Origin: an uncultured Oscillospiraceae bacterium
Lineage (GTDB): Bacteria > Bacillota > Clostridia > Oscillospirales > Oscillospiraceae
Reading direction: 5' to 3'
Assembly: GCA_944387065.1 (NCBI GenBank)
Contig: CALXDM010000008.1
Span: forward strand, 1 to 64,000
Length of the DNA stretch: 64,000 nt
Positions 37,247 through 44,460 of the stretch are shown one piece after another. Numbering within the stretch: the first letter of the stretch is position 1; the number at the start of each line of letters is the position of its first letter. A program made the position numbers and the translations under genes. A model generated the notes under the pieces. That model saw only the letters and a list, made by a program, of their open reading frames with translations, was not told the DNA's origin and did no database searches.

Positions 37247-37904
37247 AGGTCTCCAGATAGGCCTCCATCCGCTCCCGCAGCCCGTCGTCGAGATACACCC
37301 TGCCGTCCACCGGCTTGTTGTGCAGGCAGTCTATGATCTCCCGGATGGTGACGATGGGGTAGACCTGGATGCCGTAGTCCTGGCGCAGCTCGTCCAGGGT
37401 GGTGCACGACCGGGTCCCCCGCTCCATCCGATCCACGGACACGAACAGCGCCCGCACCCGCACGTCAGCCACCCGCCGGAACAGCTCCAGGCTCTCCCGC
37501 ACGGCGGTGCCGGCGGTGACCACATCCTCCACAATGGCGATCTCATCCCCGTCCTGGGGCTGATAGCCCACCAGGGAGCCCCCCTCGCCATGGTCCTTGG
37601 CCTCCTTGCGGTTGAAGCAGTAGGGCAGGTCCCGCCCGTACCGGCGAAACAGGGCGGCCGCAGCGCTCACCGCCAGGGGGATCCCCTTGTAGGCCGGGCC
37701 AAACAGGGCGGTGATCCCCTGGGGCATATTGGCCTGGATGCAGGCGGCATAGTAGTCCCCCAGCTGGGCAACCTGGGCCCCGGTCTTATAGTTGCCTGTA
37801 TTGATGAAATAGGGGGTCCTTCGCCCGGACTTGGTGGTGAAGTCCCCAAAGGTGAGTACGCCAGCGCGCACCATGAAGCGGATGAACTCGTCCTGAATGG
37901 CCAT
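37233..37904 (-). CDS. pyrE: Orotate phosphoribosyltransferase
   Basis: 223 residues from ATG 37904 after GGAGGG. PRPP-binding motif EIAIVEDVVTAGTAVRESLE, and FGPAYKGIPLAVSAAAALFR plus KEAKDHGEGGSLVGY loop segments are typical of PyrE. Makes OMP from orotate in pyrimidine synthesis. It stands alone here, with no other pyr genes and no visible PyrR-type leader. Confidence 0.96.
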   Translation of the reverse strand: MAIQDEFIRFMVRAGVLTFGDFTTKSGRRTPYFINTGNYKTGAQVAQLGDYYAACIQANMPQGITALFGPAYKGIPLAVSAAAALFRRYGRDLPYCFNRKEAKDHGEGGSLVGYQPQDGDEIAIVEDVVTAGTAVRESLELFRRVADVRVRALFVSVDRMERGTRSCTTLDELRQDYGIQVYPIVTIREIIDCLHNKPVDGRVYLDDGLRERMEAYLETYGAG

Positions 37905-37946
37905 ATCCCGCACGCCCTCCTCTGATCTGTCTGGATGAGTGAGGCC

Positions 37947-37975
37947 ATTATACCATTGATTTTCCCCCAGGACAA
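37947..37975 (-). promoter_or_regulatory. SigA promoter for pyrE
   Basis: Minus-strand TTGTCC, 17-base spacer, TATAAT, about 45 bases before pyrE. The -35 abuts the spoIIID terminator stem. Confidence 0.7.
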
Positions 37976-38038
37976 GCGCTCCGCGCCGGCCTCCCCTCCC
38001 ACCCCGCCGGGGGAGAGGGAGCACCGGCGCGGAGCGCT
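37975..38038 (-). terminator. Terminator hairpin overlapping the spoIIID stop
   Basis: 15-bp perfect inverted repeat AGCGCTCCGCGCCGG (37975-37989 with 38024-38038) with an inner CTCCC/GGGAG pair. Its outer arm includes the end of spoIIID. Confidence 0.6.
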
Positions 38039-38285
38039 ACCCCCCTTTGTACTTCTTCCGGGTGGCGATCCCGCCTCGGATGTGCCGCTGGGCCTTGTTC
38101 ACCTCCAGCACCGCCTTCACTTGCAGGTACAAGGGCCGGTTAAAGGCAGGCAGGCGCTCGGCCAGATCTTTATGTACGGTGGACTTAGAGATCCCAAACG
38201 CCCGGGCTGCGGCCCGCACGGTGGCCTTGTTTTCGATGATGTACTGGGCCATCCGGCAGGCCCGCTCTTCTATGTTCCCTTTCAC
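38037..38285 (-). CDS. spoIIID: Sporulation transcriptional regulator SpoIIID
   Basis: 82 residues from a GTG at 38285 with GGGGAG about ten bases upstream. KATVRAAARAFGISKSTVHK is the SpoIIID helix-turn-helix, then DLAERLPAFN and the basic tail HIRGGIATRKKYKG. SpoIIID is the mother-cell regulator acting after SigE. A SigE-like promoter lies just upstream. Its presence indicates a spore-forming ancestry. Confidence 0.95.
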   Translation of the reverse strand: MKGNIEERACRMAQYIIENKATVRAAARAFGISKSTVHKDLAERLPAFNRPLYLQVKAVLEVNKAQRHIRGGIATRKKYKGG

Positions 38286-38320
38286 ATGGCAACAACTCCC
38301 CGCTCTTGGCGTCTTGGGCA

Positions 38321-38350
38321 ATCTATATGCGACGGAGCGGGGAATTATGA
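38321..38350 (-). promoter_or_regulatory. SigE-like promoter for spoIIID
   Basis: Minus-strand TCATAAT, then about 14 bases, then CATATAGAT, resembling the SigE -35 (ATA) and -10 (CATACA-T) elements with 16 bases between ATA and CATATA. Known biology: spoIIID is SigE-dependent in Bacillus. Confidence 0.5.
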
Positions 38351-38375
38351 AGGGCCGGTTTTTGCCCCCTTCCCC

Positions 38376-38404
38376 TTGCGGAAGAAGGCGTTTGCCACTA
38401 TAAT
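38376..38404 (+). promoter_or_regulatory. SigA promoter for the shikimate genes
   Basis: TTGCGG, 17-base spacer, perfect TATAAT, about 50 bases upstream of the fused aroK/aroQ gene. Confidence 0.7.
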
Positions 38405-38455
38405 AAGGTCCAGATAACCGCCGCCGGACGCCGGCGGCTCCGGGAGGTCATGTCC

Positions 38456-39394
38456 ATGGACCCATCCAAAAACATTGTCCTCATCGGCATGATGGGCAGC
38501 GGGAAGAGCACCTGCGGCCAACTGCTGGCCCAGCGGCTGGGCCGCCCTTTTGCCGACTGTGACGCTGAGGTGGAGCGGGCCTCCGGCCGCTCCATCCCCC
38601 AAATCTTCGCCCAGGAGGGCGAGGCCGCCTTCCGGGACCTGGAGCACCAGGCGGTGCAGGAGCTGGCCGGCCGGCCGGGACAGGTGATCGCCGCCGGCGG
38701 GGGGACAGTGCTGCGGGCGGACAACGTGGCCGCTCTGCGCCGGGGCGGGGTGCTGGTCTTTCTCCAGCGTCCCGCCGAGGAGATCTACGACGGGCTGGAC
38801 CGGCAAAGCCGTCCCCTGGCCCAGGGGGGGCGGCAGACCTTCCTGGACACCTATGCCCGCCGGCTGCCCGCCTACCAGGCGGCGGCAGACCTGACCGTCT
38901 CCGACTTCTCCTCCCCTCAGGCCACGGCAGAGCAGGCGCTGCAGCTGGTGGAGGGGTATCGGATGCGCTTTCTCGTGCTCAACGGCCCCAACCTCAACCT
39001 GCTGGGCAGCCGGGAGCCGGGCATCTATGGGGACCAAAGCTATGACGCGCTGTGTGCCCTGGTGCGCGGCCATGCCCAGGCCCGGGGGGCCAGCGCGGTG
39101 TGCGTCCAGTCCAATCACGAGGGGGACCTCATCGACCAGATCCAGGCCGCCCCTGGCGTCTACGACGCCATCATCCTCAATCCAGGGGCCTACACCCATT
39201 ACAGCTACGCCATCCTGGATGCCCTCAAGGCGGTGGACGTGCCCGCCTACGAAGTTCACATCAGCCACATCGACCAGCGGGAGCCCTTCCGGGCCGTCTC
39301 CGTCACCGCCCCGGCCTGCGTGGGCCAGCTCTGCGGCCACGGCTTCCAGGGCTACCTCATGGCCATGGACCACTTCCTGGAGGCCCGGCCATGA
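38456..39394 (+). CDS. Bifunctional shikimate kinase / type II 3-dehydroquinate dehydratase
   Basis: 312 residues from ATG 38456 (GGGAGG eight bases upstream; ATG 38450 is too close). Residues 1 to about 165 are AroK: Walker A IVLIGMMGSGKSTCGQLLAQ, shikimate-site Asp in FADCDAEVE, Arg in GEAAFRDLE and GGGTV. Without a break, about 169-312 form a complete type II dehydroquinase (AroQ): FLVLNGPNLNLLGSREPGIY with active-site Tyr, SNHEGDLIDQI, NPGAYTHYSYAILDAL and VHISHIDQREPFR. The fusion joins steps 3 and 5 of the chorismate pathway, and aroE (step 4) follows with a 4-base overlap. Confidence 0.95.
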   Translation: MDPSKNIVLIGMMGSGKSTCGQLLAQRLGRPFADCDAEVERASGRSIPQIFAQEGEAAFRDLEHQAVQELAGRPGQVIAAGGGTVLRADNVAALRRGGVLVFLQRPAEEIYDGLDRQSRPLAQGGRQTFLDTYARRLPAYQAAADLTVSDFSSPQATAEQALQLVEGYRMRFLVLNGPNLNLLGSREPGIYGDQSYDALCALVRGHAQARGASAVCVQSNHEGDLIDQIQAAPGVYDAIILNPGAYTHYSYAILDALKAVDVPAYEVHISHIDQREPFRAVSVTAPACVGQLCGHGFQGYLMAMDHFLEARP

Positions 39395-40236
39395 GCGCCC
39401 CCCTGCTGCAGGTCATCGGCGACCCCGTCCTGCACTCCAAGTCCCCCCTCCTCCACGGGGCCATGCTGGCCGCGCTGGGGCTGGACATCCCCTACACCCC
39501 CCAGGTGGTGCCCCGGGGCGGGCTGCCCGGCTACCTGGCCTGGGCCAAGGCCCGCCCGGTGCTGGGCTTCAACGCCACCATGCCCCACAAGGAGGACCTG
39601 ATCCCCCTGATGGATCAGCTGGACGAGGACGCGGCCCGGATCGGCGCGGTGAACACCGTATGCCTGCGGGACGGTCGGTTCATCGGCTACAACACGGATG
39701 GCCAGGGCTGCCTGGCCGCTCTGGAGCAGGCCGGGCTTTGGCCCCGGGCCCAGGTGATGGTGCTGGGGGCGGGCGGGGCGGCCAAGGCGGTGGCCCTGAC
39801 GCTGGCCGCCGCCGGGGCAGAGCAGGTCTTTGTGTGCAACCGCACCCTGGACCGGGCCCATGCCCTGGCCCAGGCCGACCCGGGGAGCAGGATCGTCCCC
39901 GCGGACTTCTCCCCGGCCACCTTGGAGCGCCTGGGCGCAGGGGCCGGACTGGTGGTCAACGCCACCAACCTGGGCATGGCCGGCTGCGGCCAGTTTGACG
40001 ACCTGTCCTTTCTGGACGCGCTGGGCCGGGACGCCGGCGTGTTCGACCTGGTCTACCACCCCGCTGAAACCGAGCTGCTGGCCCAGGCCAGACGGCGGGG
40101 GCTGCCCGCCTGCAACGGCCTGCCCATGCTGGTACACCAGGCGGTGCTGGCCCTGGAGCGCTTCCTGGACCGGCCGCTGGACCGGGCGAGTTTGGCCCAG
40201 GCGGCAGCTGCCGCCCTGGAGCGGGCGGGGGGATAG
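39391..40236 (+). CDS. aroE: Shikimate dehydrogenase
   Basis: 281 residues, ATGA overlap with the preceding gene. Substrate motif IGDPVLHSKSPLLHGAML, catalytic Lys in GFNATMPHKEDLIP, IGAVNTV, NTDGQG, and the NADP loop VLGAGGAAKAVALTLAAAG. Reduces 3-dehydroshikimate to shikimate; substrate and product are made and used by the two domains of the fused protein upstream. Confidence 0.96.
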   Translation: MSAPLLQVIGDPVLHSKSPLLHGAMLAALGLDIPYTPQVVPRGGLPGYLAWAKARPVLGFNATMPHKEDLIPLMDQLDEDAARIGAVNTVCLRDGRFIGYNTDGQGCLAALEQAGLWPRAQVMVLGAGGAAKAVALTLAAAGAEQVFVCNRTLDRAHALAQADPGSRIVPADFSPATLERLGAGAGLVVNATNLGMAGCGQFDDLSFLDALGRDAGVFDLVYHPAETELLAQARRRGLPACNGLPMLVHQAVLALERFLDRPLDRASLAQAAAAALERAGG

Positions 40237-40244
40237 CGCGCAAA

Positions 40245-40282
40245 AAAGCCTTCCAGGCCAGATGTCTGGCCGGGAAGGCTTT
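40245..40282. terminator. Bidirectional terminator between aroE and a convergent small gene
   Basis: AAAGCCTTCC/GGAAGGCTTT outer stem with inner GGCCAGA/TCTGGCC-type pairing. An A6 run on one side gives T6 to the minus-strand gene. Confidence 0.75.
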
Positions 40283-40292
40283 CCCCAGGTTT

Positions 40293-40484
40293 TTAAAGCG
40301 CGCCGTCGTCGTAATCGTCATACTCGGAAGAGCAGAAACAGTTGGCCTTTTTCTCCTCCACCTTATCCGCCAGGGTATAGAACGCGTCCACAATCTTGTC
40401 CCAATAGGCCGCGACCGCGCAGACGGCGGCGCCCAGCACGGCGATGACCGCGGCGGCTTTCAGGATGCAGCGGGCAGCTTTCAT
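40293..40484 (-). CDS. Small single-pass protein with acidic Cys-containing tail
   Basis: 63 residues, AAAAGGAGG before the ATG at 40484. One hydrophobic segment (IAVLGAAVCAVAAYWDKIVD), a short helix LADKVEEKKANCFC and the acidic end SEYDDYDDGAL. No family recognised; the two Cys spaced CFC near the tail may be conserved. It has its own promoter and terminator, so it is a genuine small transcription unit. Confidence 0.7.
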   Translation of the reverse strand: MKAARCILKAAAVIAVLGAAVCAVAAYWDKIVDAFYTLADKVEEKKANCFCSSEYDDYDDGAL

Positions 40485-40519
40485 GTCGGATCCTCCTTTT
40501 GCTTTCCTATGCAACGTAT

Positions 40520-40548
40520 AGTTTACACGATTCCGGCGGAAATTACAA
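40520..40548 (-). promoter_or_regulatory. SigA promoter for the 63-aa protein
   Basis: Minus-strand TTGTAA, 17-base spacer, TAAACT. Confidence 0.55.
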
Positions 40549-40592
40549 GGGCTCCGGAAAATTTCCCGCCTGCGCCCCGGCGCAAAACCCTC

Positions 40593-40621
40593 TTGTTTTT
40601 TCCGGTGAAATGGAATACAAT
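40593..40621 (+). promoter_or_regulatory. SigA promoter for the Asp23-fakA operon
   Basis: TTGTTT, 17-base spacer, TACAAT, about 50 bases before the Asp23 ATG; divergent from the promoter of the small gene. Confidence 0.6.
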
Positions 40622-40671
40622 GAGGGGACACATGAACGAGCGTGACAAACCCCACAGAAAGGAAGGGTTCC

Positions 40672-41022
40672 ATGAAGATCCAAACCGAGAGGGGCCGCAT
40701 CCGCCTGGCTGGCGACGTGTTCACCTACATCACCGGCGCGGTGGCCACCAGCTGCTATGGCGTCAAGGGGATGGCCTTCCGCTCCAAGACCGACGGGCTG
40801 GTCCACCTGTTGCGCAGGGAGTCCATGTCCAAGGGGGTCAAGATCACCTATCACGAGGATGACTGCATCTCCATCGAGCTGCATATCATTGTGGACAACG
40901 GCGTGAACCTGATGGCGGTCAGCCGCTCGATCCAAAGTGAGGTCAAGTACAATGTCAACCGTCTGACCGGCATCGAGGTGCGCAGCGTCACCGTGTGCGT
41001 GGATTCTATGGTCATCGGGTGA
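40672..41022 (+). CDS. Asp23/Gls24 family protein
   Basis: 116 residues from ATG 40672 (AAAGGAAGGG upstream). RIRLAGDVFTYITGAVATSC YGVKGM-type start, LHIIVDNGVNLMAVSRSIQ and the terminal VRSVTVCVDSMVI are typical of the YloU branch of Asp23. Gene pair with fakA is conserved in Firmicutes. Thought to act in envelope homeostasis; mechanism unknown. Confidence 0.9.
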   Translation: MKIQTERGRIRLAGDVFTYITGAVATSCYGVKGMAFRSKTDGLVHLLRRESMSKGVKITYHEDDCISIELHIIVDNGVNLMAVSRSIQSEVKYNVNRLTGIEVRSVTVCVDSMVIG

Positions 41023-41055
41023 TGCCGGGACAGACAGAAAGGAAATATCCGAATT

Positions 41056-42684
41056 ATGATCGATATCATTGACGGCTCTTTGTTCCAGCGCATGGTCATC
41101 CATGCCGCCGCCTCCATCGCCGCTCAGAAGCAGATCATCAACGAGCTCAACGTCTTCCCCGTCCCCGACGGGGACACCGGCACCAACCTGTCCCTGACCA
41201 TCGCCACCGCCGCCGCCGAGGCCAGGAAGAAACCCGCCCAGTCCATCGGCCAGGCCGCCGCCACCAATGCGGCCGCCCTGCTGCGGGGCGCCCGGGGCAA
41301 CTCCGGGGTGATCCTCTCGCTGCTGTTCCGGGGTGTGTCCAAGGCCCTGAAAGAGCACGATACCGCCGACGGCCAGGTGCTGGCCGCCGCCCTGAACGAA
41401 GGGGTGGGCGCGGCCTATAAGGCCGTGATGAAGCCCGCCGAGGGCACCATCCTCACCGTCTCCCGGCTGGCTGCCCAGCGGGCGGCTGCCGCTGCTCAGG
41501 AGCAGAACAGCGCCGAGTATGTGCTGGAGGCCGCCATCGCCGAGGGAGAGTCCGCCCTGGCCGACACCATCCACCAAAATCCCGTGCTGCAAAAGGCAGG
41601 GGTGGTGGACGCTGGGGGCAAGGGCTACCTCATCATCCTCCAGGGGATGCTGGACGAGCTTCGGGGCCTACCCGCCCCCGAGGTACAGGACGGCGATGCC
41701 CAGGCCCAGCAGCGGGCTGACTTCGCCTCCTTTGAAACCGGGGAGATCACCTTTGGCTACTGCACCGAGTTCATCTGCTCCCGGGGCAACACCAAGGATC
41801 CCGCCCTGCTGCGCTCCTTCCTCAACGGCATGGGGGACAGCCTGGTGCTAGTGGACGACGAGGAGATCATCAAGGTCCATGTGCACACCAACCACCCCGG
41901 CCGGGTGCTGGAAGAGGCGCTGACCTATGGCGCGCTGCTCACCGTCAAGATCGAGAACATGCGGGAGCAGCACACCCAGATTTTGGAGCAGTCCGACCAG
42001 CCAGCCGCCCCCGCCCTTGCTGAGAAGCGGTACGGGGTGGTGGCCGTATGCGCCGGGGCGGGCATGGCCTCCGTCTTTCGGGACCTGGGGGTGGACAGCG
42101 TCATCTCTGGGGGGCAAACCATGAACCCCTCCACCGAGGACATCCTCCGGGAGGTGGAACGCACCCCGGCGGAGGTGGTGTTCGTGCTGCCCAACAACAA
42201 GAACATCATCCTGGCCGCCCAGCAATGCGTGGGCCTGGTAGAGGGCAAGCAAATCGTGGTGGTGCCCACCCGCACCGTCCCCCAGGGGGTGTCGGCCATG
42301 CTGGCTATGGATCCCGACGCATCGCTGGAGGCCAATGTGGAGGCCATGCAGGCAGCCATGGATCATGTGCGCACCAGTGAGGTGACCTATGCCGCTCGGG
42401 ATTCTGACTTCGACGGCGTCGCCATCCGGGAAGGGGACTACATGGCCCTGGCCGACGGGCAGCTGTTCGGCACGGCCCACGCCCTGAACGAGCTGCTGGA
42501 GCGGCTAGCCCTGGCTGACAGCCAGCAGCAGGCGGACTTTATCAACATCTTCTATGGTCAGGACGTCCCCGATGGGGACGCTCGCCAAGTCTTGGCCCTG
42601 TTCCAGCGGCTGTGCCCCAACGCGGAGGTCACCCTGCTGTCCGGCGGGCAGCCGGTGTACTACTACATGATCTCCGCTGAATGA
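41056..42684 (+). CDS. fakA: Fatty acid kinase A (DAK2/YloV family)
   Basis: 542 residues, full family length. N-terminal ATP-binding DhaL-like domain with INELNVFPVPDGDTGTNLSL and LLRGARGNSGVILSLLFRG; the middle holds KVHVHTNHPGRVLEEALTYG; the C-terminal domain has SVISGGQTMNPSTEDILR and FVLPNNKNIILAAQQ. FakA phosphorylates fatty acids bound to FakB for phospholipid synthesis; no fakB was seen in the window. Follows the Asp23 gene by 33 bases and ends with a strong terminator. Confidence 0.95.
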   Translation: MIDIIDGSLFQRMVIHAAASIAAQKQIINELNVFPVPDGDTGTNLSLTIATAAAEARKKPAQSIGQAAATNAAALLRGARGNSGVILSLLFRGVSKALKEHDTADGQVLAAALNEGVGAAYKAVMKPAEGTILTVSRLAAQRAAAAAQEQNSAEYVLEAAIAEGESALADTIHQNPVLQKAGVVDAGGKGYLIILQGMLDELRGLPAPEVQDGDAQAQQRADFASFETGEITFGYCTEFICSRGNTKDPALLRSFLNGMGDSLVLVDDEEIIKVHVHTNHPGRVLEEALTYGALLTVKIENMREQHTQILEQSDQPAAPALAEKRYGVVAVCAGAGMASVFRDLGVDSVISGGQTMNPSTEDILREVERTPAEVVFVLPNNKNIILAAQQCVGLVEGKQIVVVPTRTVPQGVSAMLAMDPDASLEANVEAMQAAMDHVRTSEVTYAARDSDFDGVAIREGDYMALADGQLFGTAHALNELLERLALADSQQQADFINIFYGQDVPDGDARQVLALFQRLCPNAEVTLLSGGQPVYYYMISAE

Positions 42685-42751
42685 CCCGTCCTCCCCAGGC
42701 GCGGCCCCAGGGGGAGTCATTCTGATTCCCCCACCGTTCCCAACCCAGCAT

Positions 42752-42778
42752 CCCCCCGGCCATGGCCGGGGGGATTTT
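42752..42778 (+). terminator. Terminator after fakA
   Basis: 22-base perfect palindrome CCCCCCGGCCA with its complement, followed by ATTTTGT. Confidence 0.75.
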
Positions 42779-42888
42779 GTCGTCTTGGACCGGGCGATTG
42801 CCTGCATCGTTGCACCCCTTCGTGCATAGGATACTCTGTATGCGGAAAATTTGAGTGCCGTTGGGAACAGAGAAAGGAGCGATACATC

Positions 42889-42993
42889 ATGACAATCGAC
42901 CACCAGGTCCGGCAGGACCCTACCGTGCCCACCCCGGATATCGACGACCTCATCTTTTCGGGCCAGACGGGCCCTTCTATCAGTCAGCGATAG
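42889..42993 (+). CDS. Orphan 34-aa acidic peptide
   Basis: ATG at 42889 has AAAGGAG upstream at a proper distance. Encodes MTIDHQVRQDPTVPTPDIDD followed by LIFSGQTGPSISQR and TAG. No membrane segment, no Cys. A perfect terminator begins three bases after the stop, and the fakA terminator isolates it upstream, so it looks like a stand-alone gene. Family unknown. A weak TTGCAC/TACTCT promoter-like pair lies near 42810-42837. Confidence 0.55.
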   Translation: MTIDHQVRQDPTVPTPDIDDLIFSGQTGPSISQR

Positions 42994-42995
42994 CC

Positions 42996-43022
42996 AGGGG
43001 CTGCCTGTGGGCAGCCCCTTTC
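42996..43022 (+). terminator. Terminator after the 34-aa gene
   Basis: 10-bp perfect stem AGGGGCTGCC with its complement, loop TGTG, then TTT. Confidence 0.7.
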
Positions 43023-43035
43023 CCCTGCCCACCCC

Positions 43036-43064
43036 TTTACAACGGGAAAATTATTCTATATAAT
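43036..43064 (+). promoter_or_regulatory. SigA promoter for prfB
   Basis: TTTACA, 17-base spacer, perfect TATAAT, about 45 bases before the prfB ATG. Confidence 0.7.
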
Positions 43065-43112
43065 GTGCGTTGCGAAATCACGCCGGAACGGCAGGAAAAG
43101 GATGGCTCTTTC

Positions 43113-44231
43113 ATGCTGCAATTTGATGAGTACAAGGTCAAGCTCCACAACCTGAAGCCCGAGCTGGAGCAGCTGGGGCAGTCCCTGGATCTGGAGGGCG
43201 CGGCCCGGGAGCTGGATATGCTCCAGGCGGAGTCGGCCGCGCCTGGCTTTTGGGACAACGTGGAGAAGGCCCAGAAGGTGCAGCAGCGCATCAGCCAGCT
43301 GGAGGGCAAGGTGAACGCCCAGCAAAAGCGGCTTTCCAACTGGGAGGACCTGATGGTGCTGTGTGAGATGGGCAATGAGGAGGAGGATGCCTCCCTGGTG
43401 CCCGAGGTGGAGCAGGGCTATGCCGCGCTGGTGCAGGACCTGGAAAACGCCCGGCTGGAGACCTTGCTCAGCGGGGAGTATGACGACAACCCCGCCATTG
43501 TCTCCCTCCAGGCCGGGGCGGGGGGCACCGAGGCCCAGGACTGGGCCCAGATGCTCTACCGGATGTACACCCGCTGGGCCGAGCGCCACGGGATGCGCTA
43601 TACCATCCTGGACTACCAGGACGGGGACGAGGCGGGCATCAAGTCCGCCGCCATCCGCATCGAGGGCCCCCACGCCTACGGCTACCTGAAAAGCGAACAC
43701 GGGGTGCACCGGCTGGTGCGCATCTCCCCCTTTGACGCCAACGCCCGGCGGCAGACCTCCTTCGCCGCTGTGGAGGTCACCCCTGAGATTGACGACAGCG
43801 TGGAGGTGGACATCCGGCCCGAGGATGTGGAGATGCAGGTTTACCGCTCCTCCGGGGCAGGGGGCCAGCACATCAACAAGACCTCCTCCGCCGTCCGCCT
43901 CATCCACAAGCCCACCGGTATCGTGGTGGCCTGCCAGACCGAGCGCAGCCAGTTCCAGAATCGAGAGACCTGTATGAAGATGCTGCGCTCCAAGCTCATC
44001 CAGATCAAGGAGCAGGAGCACCTGGATAAGATCTCCGACATCAAGGGTACCCAGCTGAAGATCGAATGGGGCAGCCAGATCCGCTCCTATGTATTCATGC
44101 CCTATCAGTTGGTCAAGGACAACCGCACCGCCCATGAAACCTCCAACGTCAACGGCGTCATGGATGGGGATCTGGACGGCTTCATCAACGCCTACCTCAC
44201 TGCCTCCGCCACAGGGAACTGGGCCAAGTGA
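43113..44231 (+). CDS. prfB: Peptide chain release factor 2
   Basis: 372 residues from ATG 43113. The GGQ loop YRSSGAGGQHINKTSSAVRL and the SPF motif (LVRISPFDANARR) identify RF2 rather than RF1. The reading frame is continuous through the region where many bacteria have an in-frame TGA and programmed +1 shift; here it reads LGQSLDLEGAARELDML without interruption. So there is no autoregulatory frameshift. Confidence 0.97.
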   Translation: MLQFDEYKVKLHNLKPELEQLGQSLDLEGAARELDMLQAESAAPGFWDNVEKAQKVQQRISQLEGKVNAQQKRLSNWEDLMVLCEMGNEEEDASLVPEVEQGYAALVQDLENARLETLLSGEYDDNPAIVSLQAGAGGTEAQDWAQMLYRMYTRWAERHGMRYTILDYQDGDEAGIKSAAIRIEGPHAYGYLKSEHGVHRLVRISPFDANARRQTSFAAVEVTPEIDDSVEVDIRPEDVEMQVYRSSGAGGQHINKTSSAVRLIHKPTGIVVACQTERSQFQNRETCMKMLRSKLIQIKEQEHLDKISDIKGTQLKIEWGSQIRSYVFMPYQLVKDNRTAHETSNVNGVMDGDLDGFINAYLTASATGNWAK

Positions 44232-44258
44232 CCCAGCTTTCCCCACACCTGTACCCCC

Positions 44259-44289
44259 ACGCCTTCGCCGCCTCGGCGAAGGCGTTTCC
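44259..44289 (+). terminator. Terminator after prfB
   Basis: 12-bp perfect stem ACGCCTTCGCCG with its complement, loop CCT, then TTCCTC. Confidence 0.75.
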
Positions 44290-44374
44290 TCATCCTGGGG
44301 CCTGGTAGACACCAGCAAAAGGTAAAGACTTGGAAAGCCCCTTGTATTTTTTCGACTTATTTCCCCAAATGGGC

Positions 44375-44402
44375 TTGTATTTCCCCGCCGAGTTGGTAGA
44401 AT
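44375..44402 (+). promoter_or_regulatory. SigA-type promoter for the SLH 5'-nucleotidase
   Basis: TTGTAT, 16-base spacer, TAGAAT. A second CTTGTATTT lies about 34 bases upstream (near 44341), a possible direct repeat for a regulator. Confidence 0.5.
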
Positions 44403-44460
44403 GGAGAGGACGGCGGCGCGAGGTGCGCCGACCTATCCAAGAGAAAGGTGGTTTTCCTCT

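Noticed and set aside
43113-43260. Programmed +1 frameshift in prfB
   Set aside because: No in-frame TGA or CTTTGA shift site; the frame is continuous.
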